A stretch of DNA of 64,000 bases, taken from contig JAANBB010000118.1 in the NCBI GenBank assembly GCA_014621425.1, forward strand, positions 1 through 64,000, written 5' to 3'. Position 1 is the first letter of the stretch; each line of letters opens with the position of its first letter. Position numbers and translations under genes: made by a program. The notes under the pieces were generated by a model. The model made no database searches. It worked only from the letters and a program-made list of their open reading frames with translations, and was not told the DNA's origin. Positions 61,198-64,000 of this stretch are shown piece by piece. The stretch is from Cylindrodendrum hubeiense (Eukaryota; Ascomycota; Sordariomycetes; Hypocreales; Nectriaceae).

Positions 61198-61213
61198 TGG
61201 GATTCGAATCCCA
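61198..61213. promoter_or_regulatory. Perfect 16-bp palindrome upstream of GDB1
   Basis: tgggattcgaatccca equals its own reverse complement and lies 143 bases before the GDB1 start codon. It could be an operator for a dimeric regulator. It looks superficially like a tRNA T-arm, but no tRNA folds around it. Confidence 0.35.
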
Positions 61214-61973
61214 AAGGGCTGGGATCTACGATCGTCGGCCGTCGTGATTCATTCTGCACCAACACAGGCCGGGGACAAAAAGATGAATAAAGGAAAGAGA
61301 AGGGAAGGGACGAGAAGGATGGGGCGCGATCGGACAGGACACGAAGAGACGCGGAGGGGGCGGAAGCTGGACGAGGCTTGGACGCTTGGGAGGAGGGAAA
61401 TACGAATTGGGACAAAGACCCAAACGATGCGTTGAGGAGTCGGCGTGGGAGACGGGAAGGACGGAACATGGCGCTGCCACCAAACATCCAGTAAGCACAA
61501 CTCACACGGTCTCAGTGTCGAATGCACAGTAGTAGTAGCGTCACGATCGAGCCATTGCTGGGCCAAGGAAGCTGGGCCAAGCAACCATCCAGCCAAGGAA
61601 CCATCCAGCCAGGGCATTCCAGGTTTCCTGCACCTGCTGCCGTCCCTCCCAGACTAGCCAAGGCAGGGATGAGGGAAACTAAGCAGTCAATCATATCATG
61701 GCGTCACAGCGATAATCACGCAGCCAGCATGCCATTGACTTTCTCCAAGGCGCAAACAAGCGAGTAGCCACCCCCGCGAATGCACTCGGTCTAGTTCAAT
61801 GGTAACCCGGTCATCCAGACTCTCACCGACCAGGCCGTCGACGCCGAGTGCGGCGCCTTGCTCGGGCTAGCCCTGACCGGCGGCTCGAGTCAAGCTCTGC
61901 TATCGCCGCCAGGGGCAACAAAGCTTCCATTGATGATTCCGTCCTGCATCGACTGGCCGCCTGGAACAAATCT

Positions 61974-62011
61974 GGAAAGAAGAAAGAAAGAAAGAAAGAA
62001 AGGAAGAAAGA
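61974..62011. repeat. GAAA tetranucleotide microsatellite
   Basis: About eight to nine copies of gaaa with two interruptions. Confidence 0.9.
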
Positions 62012-62867
62012 CTCGTGGCAGTCTCGGCCGAGAGAATTGCTTCCGCTTCGACTCGGCCAAGTGGCTGCAGGCTCTGTGTCTTGGTCATCTCCTCATCATG
62101 CTCGTAATCGTCCCCACACGAGCTCGAGCAGCTTTCACATGCTTACAGAGTCATTACGTCATTAAGCCGCCATCTGCTCCCCCAAATATTCCCAACTGCG
62201 GACGTCGCTACGCAGCCGCTATGCAGTGCCCACGCAGCGCTACGGGGCCCTGACCCCTCTGCTGTGGAGCTCTGTGGATATCCCTGCGCCGCCAGTGCTG
62301 CAGCAACTTTTGGGCACTGCAGCGGCTGGAATTAGCGCTCGAACCACTAGAACGACAAGGGGGATGATCGTCAGCTCCGGCCATAGACGAGAGATCTTGT
62401 CACTGACAGCTCGACCGATGCGCTAGAGAACAAATACCATCCAATATCCCATGGAAGATTTTTCAGGCACGGGGCTTCAGCTAAGCCTCGTAATCAGGAA
62501 CCGCTGCTCATTCCTTAGCACTGTGTAACTTGTGTGTCGAGACAATGCATATGGCTGTCCTTGACATGCTTACCCTACATCTTCCCCCAACGTCATATTG
62601 ACATCAGCTACATGGGATTGTTGGGGCAACAGCCAACGGGATTTGCTCAAGTATTCTAAGTATATAATAAAATAAGAGTATTTTGTAATAGGTTTATCTC
62701 TAGTCGTACAAGAGATAGTATCAATCTTGGTTTAATCTATAGTCTATGGCATTCGAATCGAATGATGAATCTGGGGTTTCTGATCCATTATCGAAGCTTT
62801 TACATTCGATTGACTCTCACCGTCTTCCAGTCTACCCGCCGCCTTTGATTGGAGCCATTTTTCAGAC

Positions 62868-64000
62868 TCAAAATTGCTTTCGAGACATGAAGCAGGCGCA
62901 AATCGTCAGCAGCGCGCCAGCCGTAATCACCATGATCCAGATATCAGCGATAGTCTCCACCAAGACATTGAGACATCGTTCCCTCAACTCCGGACTAATA
63001 CTTTCGAGGATCTTGCTCTGAGACCCAGCGATGGCCGCTCGGATTTCCTCGGTAGTGAATCCCTGTCCGTCGAGAGCGGTCTTCATCCCATCGAAGGCCT
63101 TGCTCTGGAAGATGGCACTCGCAAGCGCGAGTCCAAGCATTTGGCTCTGGCCTTGCGAGATGTTTAGGAATTGGATCACGTCCGCCATGCGCTCGGGCTC
63201 GACGATTCTTCCGGCCACGGCGTATCCAGCCTGGCTGACGGTAAGGCCGAACCCAACCAACGCCGAGAAGCCATACGTGTAACTGGCGGGGCTGTCGGAC
63301 TTGATGGTGTACATGGCCGCACCGCCAGCCGTCAACAAGACACCAGAAACCAGATAGTAAACCATGTGGTAACCAGTACGTGGCATCGCGTAGCCGCAAC
63401 CCATGATGGCGGTGATGTAGAAACAGATGAAAGGCAGCAGCCGCACGGCTGCCTCAGTGCCGCTGTCGCCGTGGACGAAGAGAAAATAGAGAGGGACATA
63501 GTAAACCGCGACGAAAAGTCCGGCACCACCACAAGCCATTCCGATGTAGACAAGTACAAGCTGCAGGTCTCCCAAGAATTCACACGGGAAGAGACGATCT
63601 TCCTTGGTCGTGAAGACTGCATAATGCTGAGTGACGGCAAAGGCGACGAGGAAGACGACAAAAAGGACGACCAGAACAATAAATCGGGCGTCGTTCCAAG
63701 CCCATTCTGGCCCGCCAAATGTAAATGCACACACGAAGCAGGAGTATAGCGCGGCTGTAAGAACGATGCCCAGCCAATCGAGCTTCTTGATCTTGTCCAT
63801 GAATGAAGTGTTGGGCTGTCGAGGGAGGGAAGGCAGAGCAAAGAGGTAGATGGGGCTCGTCACAGCAAAGAGGACTAGATTAAGATAGAAAGCCTGTTCG
63901 ATGTTAGTATGCATTGTTTGTTTAACAGGAATAAAGCATACCCATCGCCAGGTCGCAGCGCTATCTGAGAGTAGTCCTCCAACAACTGGACCGAGAATAC
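62868..64000 (-). CDS. MFS transporter, DHA2-like (14 helices), 5' end beyond window
   Basis: The visible exons are complement of 63942-64000 (partial) and 62868-63893. The 48-base intron has a GTATGC donor and a perfect TACTAAC branch. The partial exon ends GPVVGGLLSDSAATWRW, the motif C region of drug:H+ antiporters, and joins AFYLNLVLFAVTSPIYLF. The remaining helices run through WLGIVLTAALYSCFVCAF, YIGMACGGAGLFVAVYYVPLYF, LLPFICFYITAIMGCG and a last helix near WIMVITAGALLTICACF, with a loop (EIRAAIAGSQSKI, ISPELRERCLNVLVETIADIW) typical of fungal DHA2 multidrug and toxin pumps. The stop is at 62868. Roughly 200 N-terminal residues are missing because the window ends. Confidence 0.9.
   Translation of the reverse strand, partial: ILGPVVGGLLSDSAATWRWVCFIPVKQTMHTNIEQAFYLNLVLFAVTSPIYLFALPSLPRQPNTSFMDKIKKLDWLGIVLTAALYSCFVCAFTFGGPEWAWNDARFIVLVVLFVVFLVAFAVTQHYAVFTTKEDRLFPCEFLGDLQLVLVYIGMACGGAGLFVAVYYVPLYFLFVHGDSGTEAAVRLLPFICFYITAIMGCGYAMPRTGYHMVYYLVSGVLLTAGGAAMYTIKSDSPASYTYGFSALVGFGLTVSQAGYAVAGRIVEPERMADVIQFLNISQGQSQMLGLALASAIFQSKAFDGMKTALDGQGFTTEEIRAAIAGSQSKILESISPELRERCLNVLVETIADIWIMVITAGALLTICACFMSRKQF

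Larger units (their letters stand above)
61056..62867. other. Spacer between GDB1 promoter and MFS 3' end
   Basis: It holds the GDB1 promoter, a GAAA repeat at 61974-62011 and a tRNA-like but unfoldable segment at 61782-61851. The right end is AT-rich. I find no gene. Confidence 0.55.

Noticed and set aside
61190..61215. tRNA T-arm-like ggattcgaatccc
   Set aside because: It is a plain palindrome; upstream sequence on either strand gives no acceptor, D or anticodon stems.
61782..61851. Possible tRNA: 8-bp inverted repeat gcactcgg/ccgagtgc spaced like an acceptor stem with an A-box-like tagttcaatgg
   Set aside because: No five-base T-stem or anticodon stem can be formed and the B-box is degenerate, so at most it is a decayed relic or coincidence.

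Overview
The window reads as nuclear DNA of a filamentous ascomycete. Genes have short introns (about 50-170 bases) with GTRNGT donors and CTRAC-type branch sites. Coding GC is high, spacers are long, and the families present (TRI12-type and DHA1/DHA2 MFS pumps, a cAMP-receptor-like GPCR, a GAF hybrid histidine kinase, an FMO-DUF6314 fusion) are typical of Pezizomycotina. Scattered GGTACC/TACCTAGGTA spacer motifs and the protein sequences suggest Sordariomycetes, but I cannot name the genus. I count about 20 protein genes; two of these are small orphans and one is cut by the right edge.

Layout. 1-9.3 kb (all minus): a glutathionyl-hydroquinone reductase type GST, the ubiquitin-activating enzyme E1, and an FKBP12-type prolyl isomerase. 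9.3-13.6 kb: a 4.3 kb spacer with no supportable gene. 13.6-29.3 kb: a TRI12-type MFS pump, a C2-domain protein, a hotdog thioesterase, a seven-helix receptor, a YMR090W-like NAD(P)-binding protein, an FAD monooxygenase with a C-terminal DUF6314 domain, and a secreted GH43 arabinofuranosidase. 29.5-44.9 kb: a hybrid histidine kinase, an intronless bacterial-type D-lactate dehydrogenase, a DHA1 MFS pump, an F-box protein interrupted by one in-frame TAG, and a CSC1/OSCA channel. 44.9-54.4 kb: a gene-poor stretch with two low-complexity orphan ORFs and several short tandem repeats. 54.4-61.1 kb: a small single-pass membrane protein and the glycogen debranching enzyme. The right edge holds the 3' part of a DHA2-like MFS pump.

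There is no biosynthetic core enzyme, transposase, rRNA, CRISPR array or convincing tRNA. The genes are housekeeping (E1, FKBP, GDE, CSC1), signalling (GPCR, histidine kinase, F-box) and accessory (three pumps, FMO, GH43, D-LDH) and do not form one obvious pathway. I found no convincing undescribed multi-gene system. The observations most worth checking are: the in-frame TAG in the F-box gene; three genes (GST, FKBP, thioesterase) that each carry an acid-poor, Arg/Ser-rich N-terminal extension before a second start Met, suggesting paired mitochondrial and cytosolic products; very small coding exons (4, 6, 21, 25 and 29 nt); and the two orphan genes with basic tails in the gene-poor stretch. 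Exon joins were deduced by eye from splice signals, reading frame and remembered family sequences; no alignment was run.
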